A DNA stretch of 64,000 nt from Streptomyces pristinaespiralis (GTDB lineage: Bacteria; Actinomycetota; Actinomycetes; Streptomycetales; Streptomycetaceae), in contig NZ_CP011340.1 of NCBI RefSeq assembly GCF_001278075.1, positions 8,429,501-8,493,500 of the forward strand, given 5' to 3'. How positions within the stretch are numbered: the stretch's first letter is position 1; every line of letters starts with the position of its first letter. A program made the translations under genes and the position numbers. This document shows positions 54,306 through 63,174 of the stretch, one piece after another. The notes under the pieces were generated by a model. It did no database searches and was not told the origin of the DNA. It saw nothing but the letters and a program-made list of their open reading frames with translations.

Positions 54306-55622
54306 GTGCGCGCACTGGAAGATATCAGAAACCAGGTGAGATCGGCTAAATCGCGCCGCTACATCGACGAGGCCATCGCTGCCTACAGCGGCGGTGCCTA
54401 CCGCTCGGCACTCATCGCCATCTGGATCGCCGTCGCAGCGGATCTCATCGAAAAGCTTCGCTTCCTCGCCGACGAGGGGGACGCGAACGCGAAGGCACAC
54501 CGCGACAAGCTCGACGCAGCCATCAAAGACAACAAGATCAACGAGTTGCAGAAGTTCGAGCGGGAGTTGCTGACCAAAGCCCACCAAGACCTCCAGCTCA
54601 TCGGCTCGCACGAGCGGGACCAGCTCCTTCGTCTGTACGAGGACCGGCATCTCTGCGCACACCCGGCCTTCATCCCTGACAGTGATGATCTGTTCAACCC
54701 CACGGCCGAGTCGGTGCGGGCCCACCTGAGGGCCGCCGTGGACGCAGTGCTGTCGCATCAGGCGGTAACAGGGAGGAAAGCGCTGGAACGATTCGGTCGC
54801 GACATCGCATCCGCATCGTTCCCCCGGGACGACAGCCGCCTTGCTGACCACCTGCGCGCCAGTTACATGGACCACGGGACGCCGCAGCTACGGGCAAACC
54901 TGATCAAAGTGGTGTGCAAGGAGACCTTCAACCAGGAGAAGGACAGCACTTGGCGGTGGAACCACACCCGCACGGCTCGAGAGCTGCAGAAGATCGCTCC
55001 TGGAGAGTTCGAGGAGCGTGCGCGCTCCGTTCTGGAGCGCAAGCAGAATGAGTTGGACGACGAAGGCCTAATAGCCCTGGTGGCTGGGCTCTGCTACGTG
55101 CCCGGTGTCTGGGAACTCCTTCACGCAGGCACCCGCGCGCGCATCGAGGAACTCCTCAAGAACGTGCCGGCCAACCAGTTGGTCATCGTTCACCAGCTGT
55201 ACAACGGAGCCCTCCCCGCCGCTCCCGTGGACCGCATGCTGCTCGATCGGCTCAGCGAAGCGATTCCTCTCGTTTCCCGTCAGATGCACTTCGCGCAGCT
55301 CACGCCATTTCTGGGCGATGTCCCTGACCGACGACTCATCCCGCCTCTCATCGAACTGGTTGCCGACGCCAGCTCCTACGAGGGCGGCGAGGCCGTCCTG
55401 AAGTGGGTAAACGCCCTCTCTCCCAGCTTGACGGAAGACGACTTGCAGCAGCTTCTCACTGCCGCAGCCAGTAACAACCAGATCTCGGGTTCCGTCCTGG
55501 GGACCCGCCAACTGGAGGTCCTCCGGCACATCGGGCCCCAGGGCGAACAAGCAACGGCTGCCTGGGCCAAGTGGGACACGCGCTGGACACAGGATGCTGA
55601 GCCGACAGCCAGCAACCCGTAG
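54306..55622 (+). CDS. HEPN-like N-terminal domain protein (438 aa)
   Basis: It starts at GTG 54306 (VRALEDIRNQVRSAKSRRYI) with GAAGGGG 5 bases upstream; GTG 54300 overlaps that site. Residues 10-160 are helical with 'GGAYRSALIAIWIAVAADLI' and the motif Arg114-HLCA-His119 in 'YEDRHLCAHPAF', an R-x4-H HEPN signature at the usual place near the end of the domain. The C-terminal 270 residues are a helical array ('EGLIALVAGLCYVPGVWELL', 'DRRLIPPLIELVADASSYEG') like HEAT-type solenoids. Its stop overlaps the start of the following zinc-finger gene by one base, so the two are a pair. An RNase or toxin-like role is possible. Confidence 0.7.
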   Translation: MRALEDIRNQVRSAKSRRYIDEAIAAYSGGAYRSALIAIWIAVAADLIEKLRFLADEGDANAKAHRDKLDAAIKDNKINELQKFERELLTKAHQDLQLIGSHERDQLLRLYEDRHLCAHPAFIPDSDDLFNPTAESVRAHLRAAVDAVLSHQAVTGRKALERFGRDIASASFPRDDSRLADHLRASYMDHGTPQLRANLIKVVCKETFNQEKDSTWRWNHTRTARELQKIAPGEFEERARSVLERKQNELDDEGLIALVAGLCYVPGVWELLHAGTRARIEELLKNVPANQLVIVHQLYNGALPAAPVDRMLLDRLSEAIPLVSRQMHFAQLTPFLGDVPDRRLIPPLIELVADASSYEGGEAVLKWVNALSPSLTEDDLQQLLTAAASNNQISGSVLGTRQLEVLRHIGPQGEQATAAWAKWDTRWTQDAEPTASNP

Positions 55623-56167
55623 TGACCGCGCAGACCTGGCCCTCCGCGACACGATGCGGCCCCCGCCAGGCGCATCAGCATGCGCATCACGTCGCTGCCC
55701 TGGTCGGAGGAATCTTCGGCTGCCACATCGAGTACAGCGAGGACAGCTACTGGGACACCTGCCCTCAGTCTTTAATGCACCGCAGATCGGGCCTGTCCGT
55801 CGGCTACACCGCGATACGGCTGTGCTCCCTGTGCGGGAAGGACCTCGATGAATGTGAGCATATGCTCGACACCCAGTGCGAACTCACCGTCCGTCACTCC
55901 CCAGAAGGCACCTGCAACGCATGCGGGCGTCGCAGCTGTCCTCATATGGACGGCCAATGCGTTCTTGCCTACCCGCGCCCAGTCATTAGCGAGGGACAGA
56001 TCCACGAAGTAAGCCTGGTGTCTCGGCCGAGAGACCCCCTGGCCCGATTTACGAAGATCGAAATCGATGCACAGGCGCTCGCGCACAGCCTGGGACAGCA
56101 GCCGAACGGCCGGGGCTCTGCGGTGCTTTCGCTGCCTGCGTCCGTGCGAGGGGTTCGGCGGACATGA
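55622..56167 (+). CDS. Cys/His-rich zinc-finger-like protein paired with the HEPN-like gene
   Basis: This 181-residue protein starts at GTG 55622, sharing a base with the upstream stop. It has four to five Cys/His pairs: 'RLCSLCGKDLDECEHM', 'TCNACGRRSCPHMDGQC' and 'ECEHMLDTQC'. This arrangement suits two zinc fingers. The N-terminal 'GGIFGCHIEYSEDSYWDTCP' and the 'MHRRSGLSVGYTAIRLCS' block recur in actinobacterial hypothetical proteins. Likely function: nucleic-acid or partner binding. Confidence 0.65.
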   Translation: MTAQTWPSATRCGPRQAHQHAHHVAALVGGIFGCHIEYSEDSYWDTCPQSLMHRRSGLSVGYTAIRLCSLCGKDLDECEHMLDTQCELTVRHSPEGTCNACGRRSCPHMDGQCVLAYPRPVISEGQIHEVSLVSRPRDPLARFTKIEIDAQALAHSLGQQPNGRGSAVLSLPASVRGVRRT

Positions 56168-56325
56168 TGCGGCAGGCTCAAGGCTTCCGTCCGCGCCCAC
56201 CCCCGGATGAAGTCGACCGAAGCGCAGGCGCAGACATCATTTCGGCCTCATCTCTTGCTTTCGAGTGCAGGCGCCCGCAGCGTAGAGGGGGCAGGCGGCA
56301 GGGGGATTAGCATCGATGGACCGGC

Positions 56326-56931
56326 TCAGGAGTTGGCCGGTTGGGCCTGGCTTTCGGTCTGGGCGGCGGGTGGCTGCGTCGCGTCGGACGCTGTGTAAAA
56401 GACGGAGGCGCCCTGTTTGGTGCGCTGGGCCTGGTTCCTCGCCACGAGCCCTTCGAGCGTGGTGCGCACGACGGTTGTCTTGATGGCGCGCTTGGGGTGT
56501 TGCTGGCCCAGTACGGTGGTGATCTCGGCAGCGGAGCGCGGTTCGCTCTGGTCGGCCAGGTGTTCGCGCACGAGGTCGACAAGCGTGGGTGATGCTGACG
56601 GCGCGGCCGCTGGCTTGCCGGCCTTCTTGCCGGTTCGCTTCCCGGCCGCGGGGGACTTCTTGGCCGTGCCCGATGCGCCTGCTGCCTTCTTGCGGGCGGC
56701 CGGCACCGTCGCGACGGGTTCAGGCGCAACGGTCGTCGCGGGGACGCCGAGGGCCTGCTGAATGTTCACTAGAACGGTGTGGTCGTGCCGTCGGGCAGTC
56801 AACTGTGCCTGCAGTGCTTCGATCTCACTGCAGAGGCGTTCTTGCTCCTTGAGGTTGCTTTCAAGGTCACCGGCCACCTGCGCGCTGTACTGCGAGGTCA
56901 ACTCGGTGCTTTCGGCAGTGGTTTCGGACAT
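56326..56931 (-). CDS. Lys/Ala-rich linker protein with C-terminal winged-helix-like domain
   Basis: This 201-residue protein starts at ATG 56931 (MSETTAESTELTSQYSAQVA) with AAGGGG 9 bases upstream. Residues 1-65 are a coiled coil ('NLKEQERLCSEIEALQAQLT'). Residues 85-125 are a histone-H1-like Lys/Ala/Pro tail ('AGKRTGKKAGKPAAAPSA'). Residues 125-185 form a small HTH domain ('TLVDLVREHLADQSEPRSAA', 'AEITTVLGQQHPKRAIKTTV'). It is probably a DNA-binding nucleoid or regulatory protein of the integrated element. Confidence 0.7.
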   Translation of the reverse strand: MSETTAESTELTSQYSAQVAGDLESNLKEQERLCSEIEALQAQLTARRHDHTVLVNIQQALGVPATTVAPEPVATVPAARKKAAGASGTAKKSPAAGKRTGKKAGKPAAAPSASPTLVDLVREHLADQSEPRSAAEITTVLGQQHPKRAIKTTVVRTTLEGLVARNQAQRTKQGASVFYTASDATQPPAAQTESQAQPANS

Positions 56932-57140
56932 GCTGCTCACACCCCTTCCGGGCGCTGCGGGCCAGCGAGCACGATGCTCGTGGCGTATGCGAAATCCAAC
57001 GCGTGTGCTCTTCTGCCTGGTGCCGTGTGACCAGGAGCAGTTACTGCCGCACAGTCATTCACGGCGATAGTACGGAAGTCACCTGCGTTCTTCTCCGCCG
57101 CATGACTGAGAGACGGCAGGCAGATTGAACCAGGCGGCGG

Positions 57141-58169
57141 TCAGTGCGTAGACGGCCCCCTGGAGCCGGAGACGGGCCGGTGAAGGGGAGCTGGCTGCCA
57201 GTGCACCTCGCCGGTATCGCGCTGATGGTGCCAGGTTGCCAGGGTGCGGCCGGCGACCAGCCGGTCGAGCAGCGCTTCGGTCTGCTGGGGGGAGTGCCCG
57301 CACAGACGGGCCACGACGGCCATGTCAGCTACGGGGCCGGCCGCGGTGGTGTGGGCGGCCAGGACCAGCGCGGCCAGGCGGTCTGCGGGTTTTGCCGCTG
57401 CCGGAACGATGAGCGGAGCAGGCTTGAGGGCCCAGTGGGCGGCGCGCCGGCGGGCGCTGCGGCACGGGGCCTGGTTCAGTGCGCCGTCCAGCAGCCGCAC
57501 CTGCAACGGTGCTGCCCGGGGATCGGGCAGGTCGAGCCAGCGGTCCTGTGCCAGTTCCTGCCACGCCTCGGTGTGCCGGTGCAGGCGCATGCCGCGCAGC
57601 AGGCCGGCCGGCAGCCGGGCGCAGCCGTGCCTGTCGGCGCGCAGGGCGCATTGCAGGGCCAGCAGCCGGGCGGCGGGAGAGGTGACGCAGCCGAGTGTGG
57701 AGGCGAGGTGGGTGAGCATCTCCCGTACCCGTTGCGGCTCATCTCCGTGGACTCGCTGCAGGACGGGGGCTGATGCGGCCGATCGGCGAGGGCTAAGCAG
57801 AGTGTCGGGTACCACGGCGGTGTGGCTGGTCGCCGCCGCACAGGCCGCGCACGCGTCGACCAGCCGCCAGGTGCGGCCGCTGAGGTCGCGGGTCAGGGCC
57901 AGCAGTACCCGCCCAGCACAGCCGCGATGGCGCGGATGCCAGACGCAGCCCCGCACCCGGCACTGGCAACTGCGCAGATGTGCCGGCAGCGCGCTCGCGC
58001 GGACATGGCAGGCCAGATGGGCCAGGGCGGCTGACCGCGCGGAGGATGCCTGCAGGGGAAAGGTGCGGGCGGTACACGAGGGGCAGACGAGTGCAGGGCC
58101 GTCCGCCTGCGGGCGCAGCTCCACTGTCCAGATACGCCGCACTGCAGCATGTGCGTCACCGAACCTCAT
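57141..58169 (-). CDS. Cys-rich hypothetical protein, divergent from the XRE regulator
   Basis: This 342-residue protein starts MRFGDAHAAVRRIWTVELRP with GGGAGG upstream. The N-terminal 130 residues contain several Cys pairs ('ALVCPSCTARTF', 'HLACHV', 'RSCQCRVRGCVWHPRH', 'DACAACAAATSH'), suggesting zinc binding. The rest is helical and Arg/Leu-rich, with a C-terminal winged-helix-like 'VADMAVVARLCGHSPQQTEA'. It looks like an element-specific regulator or replication accessory; the family is unknown to me. The promoter region is shared with the XRE gene and its three operator copies. Confidence 0.7.
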   Translation of the reverse strand: MRFGDAHAAVRRIWTVELRPQADGPALVCPSCTARTFPLQASSARSAALAHLACHVRASALPAHLRSCQCRVRGCVWHPRHRGCAGRVLLALTRDLSGRTWRLVDACAACAAATSHTAVVPDTLLSPRRSAASAPVLQRVHGDEPQRVREMLTHLASTLGCVTSPAARLLALQCALRADRHGCARLPAGLLRGMRLHRHTEAWQELAQDRWLDLPDPRAAPLQVRLLDGALNQAPCRSARRRAAHWALKPAPLIVPAAAKPADRLAALVLAAHTTAAGPVADMAVVARLCGHSPQQTEALLDRLVAGRTLATWHHQRDTGEVHWQPAPLHRPVSGSRGPSTH

Positions 58170-58246
58170 GGGCTGGTCGTCCTCCCGTCCGTCTGACTGT
58201 CTTGGCGGTGGGCACCCTGACAGGCCCCCGAGACGGACGCACTGTA

Positions 58247-58331
58247 GTGCAGATTCCCGCACCATGGATTCGCCGTTTCCCCGCTCCGGCGAAAGTGCAG
58301 AAACCTGCACTGACGGGGCAGGGGTCTGCAC
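58247..58331. promoter_or_regulatory. Three operator copies upstream of the XRE gene
   Basis: GTGCAG-AAAC-CTGCAC (58295-58310) is a perfect dyad. GTGCAG-ATTC-CCGCAC (58247-58262) and GGGCAG-GGGT-CTGCAC (58316-58331) each differ by one base. Site centres are 48 and 21 bp apart, the latter two helical turns. They lie in the divergent promoter region between the Cys-rich gene and the regulator. Confidence 0.75.
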
Positions 58332-58345
58332 CGTCGGATTGTCGG

Positions 58346-58609
58346 GTGACGATCTTGCCGCCAGACCCCGACCTCACTGCGCTGCGCGTCGTGCTCGCGC
58401 GCCTGCGGGCCGAACGCGGTTGGACCTTCGACGAACTCGCCGACCGCAGCGGGCTTGCCCGGCGCACCCTCATCGACCTTGAACACGGCCGCACCACCGG
58501 CAGTGTCACCACCTGGCACACCCTCGCCCACACCTTCGACGTGCCCATCGAGCGCTTCCTGGGCGCCCTGTGCGACGACCACACCCCGCCCGGCACGGCC
58601 ACTTCCTGA
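58346..58609 (+). CDS. XRE-family HTH regulator (87 aa)
   Basis: Residues 13-67 form a Cro/C1-type helix-turn-helix ('LRVVLARLRAERGWTFDELA', 'DRSGLARRTLIDLEHGRTTG') followed by 'TWHTLAHTFDVPIERFL', the standard XRE continuation. GTG 58346 is preferred as the domain starts right after it; the ribosome site is weak. It probably binds the GTGCAG-N4-CTGCAC sites just upstream and controls itself and the divergent gene, as is usual for element maintenance repressors. Confidence 0.85.
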   Translation: MTILPPDPDLTALRVVLARLRAERGWTFDELADRSGLARRTLIDLEHGRTTGSVTTWHTLAHTFDVPIERFLGALCDDHTPPGTATS

Positions 58610-58779
58610 ACTCTCGCTCCGTCCCGGTGCGCACCACGCCGTGAATCACCCGATCGGGCAATCAGGCATGGAACAGTCATCCGCAGTAACGCTCATGTGT
58701 GCGGGCTCGTTGGGCCGGCCGTGGGACATACCTGCGACACGTTGCTCACGCCTGCGTGTCGCCTGGCACGGTCCGGGCC

Positions 58780-59640
58780 ATGTGCCCCACGCCCGCCCCC
58801 GACGACCGCCACTGGGACGGCAGCTCCCGCGCCACCCACCGCCCCCGCCCGCTCCGGGTGACCACCACCAGCCCCAGCCGCCTGCTGCGCGCCGGACAGA
58901 CCGGCCGCTGCCGCCACTGCGGCCACCGTATCGACCTCTACCAGCGTCCCGACCAGCGGCCCATCGCCTTGCACCCCGCCGAACTGGCCACCGCCGACGT
59001 CCCCGAATCCTGCCGCTGGCACCTCAGCGGCGGCATCGCCTACCCGCACGGTGACAACAGCGCCTGGTGCCGCATCCCGCATGCCGTGCTCTGCCCCCAC
59101 CGCACCCCGACCTGCCAGGCTGGCCCCCGCCTCGAGGTGATCCGCCGCCAACTCGCCGTTCGCACCCGCCGCCTCATCGACACCGGGGTTCTCACCTCCG
59201 CCCCACCCACCACCCCGCAGCCCGTCTCCCCGACTGGCGGACCGGACCGCCCCGTCGTCCAGCTGCTGCTGTGCCGCTACCTCACCCACCAGCGGCTCGA
59301 GGACCTGCGCTGCGTGGCCCAGACCCGCCACCGTCACCGCTGTCCTAACCCCGTCCTCGCCTCCGTCGGCCCGGCCGGGATGTGGAAACTGCTGCCCACC
59401 ACCGCCCGGCACGGCCAACTTGCCCTGCATGATGCCCTGATGGCCATCTACGACCTTAGCCACCTCTCCTACGGCGAACAGCTGCGCTGGCGCACCCAGC
59501 GCTGTCCGGCACATGCCGCCGTCCCCGGCGCCGCCGACCTCGCCCTGGCCTGCTGGGAACCCTTCGACCCCCTCCTGCACGCGGCACACATCCACACCCG
59601 GCTGCCCCACTCCCCGCCCCGCCCGCACCGAAGGGGATGA
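58780..59640 (+). CDS. DUF6083-type zinc protein
   Basis: This 286-residue protein starts MCPTPAPDDRHWDGSSRATH. The DUF6083 core is visible: 'LLRAGQTGRCRHCGHRIDLY', 'IALHPAEL', 'CRWHLSGGIAYPHGDNSAWC' and 'AVLCPHR', with four or more Cys and His placed for zinc. The second half is helical and unassigned. Found mostly in Streptomyces plasmids and ICEs; function unknown. The next gene starts four bases after its stop. Confidence 0.75.
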   Translation: MCPTPAPDDRHWDGSSRATHRPRPLRVTTTSPSRLLRAGQTGRCRHCGHRIDLYQRPDQRPIALHPAELATADVPESCRWHLSGGIAYPHGDNSAWCRIPHAVLCPHRTPTCQAGPRLEVIRRQLAVRTRRLIDTGVLTSAPPTTPQPVSPTGGPDRPVVQLLLCRYLTHQRLEDLRCVAQTRHRHRCPNPVLASVGPAGMWKLLPTTARHGQLALHDALMAIYDLSHLSYGEQLRWRTQRCPAHAAVPGAADLALACWEPFDPLLHAAHIHTRLPHSPPRPHRRG

Positions 59641-59643
59641 CCC

Positions 59644-60120
59644 GTGCCCCACCACGCCCTGGAAAACACAATGACCCGCCCCCTGCCCCCGCCCGTCCTG
59701 CACCGCGCCGCCCGCCTGCTGCCGCTCGCCGCCAACCACGACGCCACCCGCCTGATGGCCCTCGTCGCCGCCAAGACACCGCAGCGCGCTGCCCACCGGC
59801 TGCGCCACCGCCTCGGCACCCGGCTGCCCATCGACGTGATCACCACCCACTACCCGGACGCCGACCACAGCGTGCTGCTCAACGTCGCCTTCCCGCCCGC
59901 CGTGCACGCTGCCCTCACCGCCGACGCCCCCCGCGCCCGGCGGAATCCCGAGCGCTGCCTGGAACTGGCCGTGCGCCGGGCCCTGGCCGAGCACGCCGAC
60001 CGGGAGACCGACCGCCTCGACCGCGCGGTGTCCCAATTGCTGGCCCACACCACCCCCGCCTACCTGCTGGCCGCCGTCGAGCACGCACTCACGCGGCTCC
60101 CCGAGAGGCCCACTCCGTGA
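59644..60120 (+). CDS. Hypothetical helical protein (158 aa)
   Basis: It starts at GTG 59644 (VPHHALENTMTRPLPPPVLH), or possibly at the ATG ten codons later, which begins the better-conserved-looking part. It is Ala/Leu/Arg-rich and all-helical, with 'THYPDADHSVLLNVAFPPAV'. It overlaps the downstream helicase start by four bases (GTGA at 60117-60120), so the three genes 58780-61640 are one transcription unit. Confidence 0.65.
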   Translation: MPHHALENTMTRPLPPPVLHRAARLLPLAANHDATRLMALVAAKTPQRAAHRLRHRLGTRLPIDVITTHYPDADHSVLLNVAFPPAVHAALTADAPRARRNPERCLELAVRRALAEHADRETDRLDRAVSQLLAHTTPAYLLAAVEHALTRLPERPTP

Positions 60121-61640
60121 ACCCCACCGACGAACAGACGGCAGCCGCCGACGCCTTCCACGCCGGCCACCACCTCGCCCTGCAGGCCGGCGCCGGCACC
60201 GGAAAGACCACCACCCTCGCCTTCCTCACCCGCGCCACCACCCGACGCGGCCGCTACCTCGCCTACAACCGGGCCATCGCCCAGGACGCAGCCGCCCGCT
60301 TCCCAAGCACGGTGCAGTGCAAGACCGCCCACGCCCTCGCCTACGCCGCCGTCGGCCACCGCTACACCCGCCGCCTGAACGCACCCCGCCGCCCCGCCTG
60401 GCAGACCGGACAAGCCCTCGGCCTGACCAAAGCCGTCCGCATCGGCGACCGCGAGATCTCCCAACGCGCCCTGTCCAACGCCGCCTTGCGCACCGTCACC
60501 CGCTTCTGCCACACCGCCGACGAGGCCATCACCCGCCATCACGTACCCCGTCTCCGCGGCCTGGACGACCCCGATCTCCACGCCCAACTCGCCGCCCACC
60601 TCGTGCCGTTCGCACGCAAAGCCTGGGCCGACCTGCAGCACCCGGACGACGGCGCCGTCCGCTTCGACCACGACCACTACCTCAAGATCTGGGCCCTTGC
60701 CCGGCCGCGCATCCAGGCCGACTTCCTGCTGCTGGACGAGGCCCAGGACACCAACCCCGTCGTCGAACAGATCTTCCTCGCCCAGCGCGAGCACGCCCAG
60801 CTGGTCATGGTCGGTGACTCCGCCCAGGCCATCTATCACTGGCGCGGCGCCAAAGACGTCATGACCGGCTTCGACGGCACCCAGCTGACCCTCTCCCAGT
60901 CCTTCCGCTTCGGCCCCGACCTCGCCGCGGAGGCCAACCGCTGGCTGCATCTCGCCGATGCCCCGATCCGCCTCACTGGCACCCCTGCCGTGTCCACCGA
61001 GATTGGCCCCGTCACCCAGCCGGACGCCGTACTGTGCCGCACCAACGTCGGCGCCATGGCTCAGGTCATGATCCTCATGGCGGCCGGCTATCGGGTCGCC
61101 CTGGCCGGGGGAGGGGACAGCCTGCAGGCCCTGGCGTTCGCGGCCCGCGACCTGAAGGAAGGCCGCCGCACCCACCACCCCGAACTGATCCTCTTCCCCT
61201 CATGGGGCGATCTGCAGGACTACGCCGCCCACGACCCGGCCGGCCGCGACCTGCAGCCCCTGGTCAACCTCGTTGACACCCACGGCACCGAGGCCATCCT
61301 CACGGCCGTCGCCCACCTTGCCCCCGAGCCGCACGCCCAGGTCACCGTCTCCACCGCCCACAAGGCGAAAGGGCGTGAATGGCCCCGCGTGCTCATCGCG
61401 GACGACTTCGCCCGCCCCAAGGACAACACGCCCGACGAGCAGACAGGCCCCCTGCCGACACCCGATCCCATCGACGACGCCGAAGCCCGCCTGGCCTATG
61501 TAGCGGTCACCCGCACCCGCCAACGCCTCGACCTGGGCGGACTGTCCTGGATCCACGACCATCCCGACGGCCCCTTGGTCGGCCACGACCGCCCCCGTCC
61601 ACCGGCGCTGCCACAGTCTCCTGCCGCTGCCAGGAAATGA
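60117..61640 (+). CDS. UvrD/Rep-type superfamily 1 helicase
   Basis: This 507-residue protein is translated from GTG 60117 (VNPTDEQTAAADAFHAGHHL). It has SF1 motif I 'ALQAGAGTGKTTTLAFLTRA' (Lys30), motif Ia 'YLAYNRAIAQDAAARF', motif II 'FLLLDEAQDTNPVVEQIF', motif III 'MVGDSAQAIYHWRGAKDVMT', motif IV region 'LSQSFRFGPDLAAEANRW', motif V 'VTVSTAHKAKGREWPRVLIA' and motif VI 'LAYVAVTRTRQRLDLG'. It is shorter than UvrD (about 720), lacking most of the 1B/2B insertions. It is a DNA helicase, probably for element replication or repair. Confidence 0.92.
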   Translation: MNPTDEQTAAADAFHAGHHLALQAGAGTGKTTTLAFLTRATTRRGRYLAYNRAIAQDAAARFPSTVQCKTAHALAYAAVGHRYTRRLNAPRRPAWQTGQALGLTKAVRIGDREISQRALSNAALRTVTRFCHTADEAITRHHVPRLRGLDDPDLHAQLAAHLVPFARKAWADLQHPDDGAVRFDHDHYLKIWALARPRIQADFLLLDEAQDTNPVVEQIFLAQREHAQLVMVGDSAQAIYHWRGAKDVMTGFDGTQLTLSQSFRFGPDLAAEANRWLHLADAPIRLTGTPAVSTEIGPVTQPDAVLCRTNVGAMAQVMILMAAGYRVALAGGGDSLQALAFAARDLKEGRRTHHPELILFPSWGDLQDYAAHDPAGRDLQPLVNLVDTHGTEAILTAVAHLAPEPHAQVTVSTAHKAKGREWPRVLIADDFARPKDNTPDEQTGPLPTPDPIDDAEARLAYVAVTRTRQRLDLGGLSWIHDHPDGPLVGHDRPRPPALPQSPAAARK

Positions 61641-61890
61641 GCCGGGTGCCCGCCAGATCGGCCTGTCGGCTGCCCGCACCCCTTCCGGGACGGCCAGTCT
61701 CGACGCGAGGCCCCGCTTCAGCGAGAGGGACGATAGAGACCTCCGTGAGCCCGATGCGCCTAACACACGCTCACTGCTGCGGCTGGGGCTGAAGCTGGGG
61801 CTGCGGAACGACAAAGACAAGTTTTGTGGTTTCCAGGCCCTTTGAGCCCGGTAGCGGTCATGCTGGTCCAGGGACGCGCGTGATGCGGGG
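61641..61890. other. Intergenic region before the last operon
   Basis: No gene is seen. It should hold the promoter of the 61891-64000 operon; a short GGCTGGGGCTGAAG-type repeat lies near 61780-61800. Confidence 0.3.
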
Positions 61891-63174
61891 GTGGAGGGGG
61901 ACTTGCCGGATCAGCCTGACTTGTTCTCCGTGCAGCAGGAGGACGACGCGGAGGGTCTAGAGCACATAGCGCCATTCGTGGCACCGGTCGCTGCTGCACC
62001 GAGCGCAGTGACACGCGATCCGGTGGCACTGCGCATCGCCGAGGCCGTCCGGGACGTGTTCGGCGACTTCGGCTCCGAACACGGGCTGAGCCGCGGGGAG
62101 ATAGCCCAGGCCTGCGCCGCGGTGGCCTCCGCCGACGAGTTCGATTCAAGATTCCGGGTCTTCATCAAACTTCGTCTGCTGGAGTCGCTGCACGGCAAGT
62201 CATATGACCAGCGGTATGTGTTCAACCCGACCAGCGGTGCCGCACTGCTGGTGTACGAGCGCCTGGGGGAGGCTGGCGGTGTCCAGGAGATCACCATGCT
62301 GCTGGACCGGGCCCGCGAAGGCCTTCTGAACGGCTCCCTGACCGAGGAGCAGCTGGCCGCCAAGATTGCCCAGGCCCGGCGGAGCCTTGCGAACTACACC
62401 AACCACCTGCTGCGGTTGGTGCGCACCAGGCCCATCGAAGAACTGCTCGGCCAGCGTCACCACCACGCCCACACCACATCGCTTGAGGAAGCGAAACACC
62501 TCGTCCATGCCGTCGCCGAGCAGTACCCCGCACTGCGTTCCGGCGGCACCCGCCTGATCCGGGAAGCCCTGCGCTACACAGGAGCCGTCCACGAGTTCCA
62601 CGACCGGCTCATGCAGCAAGCCACCACCCGGCGCGACTTCAGCATGCTCCTACCCGAGCAGTACCTGACTGCGGCCCTTCGCTCCTCCACGGAAACGCTC
62701 GCGCAGGTGTTCGCCACGACCGTCTTCGACCCGCCCCACGTCCAGATCACCACGGGCCAGATCCTCACCGCCGCAGCCGACCACCAGCCCCCGCCGCCGC
62801 GGCAGCGCCTGCCGCGCCCTCCGACGCAGTCGCCCGGCCCGGATCCGGTCGAGTCCGCACGCGCCAAGGCTGCGCTCGCACGGCAGCGCCGAGAGGCCAC
62901 CGTGACCCTGCTCATGGCCGGAAAGGACGAAGCCGATGTCACCGCCCGCCTGCGTGCCCTGCCCTGGCAGGTAGCAGTCAAGCACCTGGTCGACATGCTG
63001 CGCGCCGCAGCCGACCCCGCCATCCCCCTCATGCTCGACATCTCCCGCGAGGTCATCGTGGACGCCGCAGGACCGGTCACCTACGCCTCGCCGGTGACCG
63101 TGTACCGCATTCCCGACAGCCCACAAGACATGAACGACGACACCGAAGCCGCACCGCAGAGCCCTAATGAGTGA
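61891..63174 (+). CDS. Operon of unknown function, gene 1 (427 aa)
   Basis: From GTG 61891 (VEGDLPDQPDLFSVQQEDDA); the start is uncertain because the Gly-rich ribosome-site candidate GGAGGGGG lies inside the first codons, and TTG 61903 or a later start is possible. Residues 45-130 look like a winged helix ('DVFGDFGSEHGLSRGEIAQA', 'FRVFIKLRLLESLHG'). Residues 130-300 are helical ('QEITMLLDRAREGLLNGSLT', 'ANYTNHLLRLVRTRPIEELL'), then a Pro-rich linker and a C-terminal domain. Winged helix plus long helices is reminiscent of kleisin-type subunits of SMC complexes, but that is only an impression. It overlaps the next gene by eight bases. Confidence 0.65.
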   Translation: MEGDLPDQPDLFSVQQEDDAEGLEHIAPFVAPVAAAPSAVTRDPVALRIAEAVRDVFGDFGSEHGLSRGEIAQACAAVASADEFDSRFRVFIKLRLLESLHGKSYDQRYVFNPTSGAALLVYERLGEAGGVQEITMLLDRAREGLLNGSLTEEQLAAKIAQARRSLANYTNHLLRLVRTRPIEELLGQRHHHAHTTSLEEAKHLVHAVAEQYPALRSGGTRLIREALRYTGAVHEFHDRLMQQATTRRDFSMLLPEQYLTAALRSSTETLAQVFATTVFDPPHVQITTGQILTAAADHQPPPPRQRLPRPPTQSPGPDPVESARAKAALARQRREATVTLLMAGKDEADVTARLRALPWQVAVKHLVDMLRAAADPAIPLMLDISREVIVDAAGPVTYASPVTVYRIPDSPQDMNDDTEAAPQSPNE

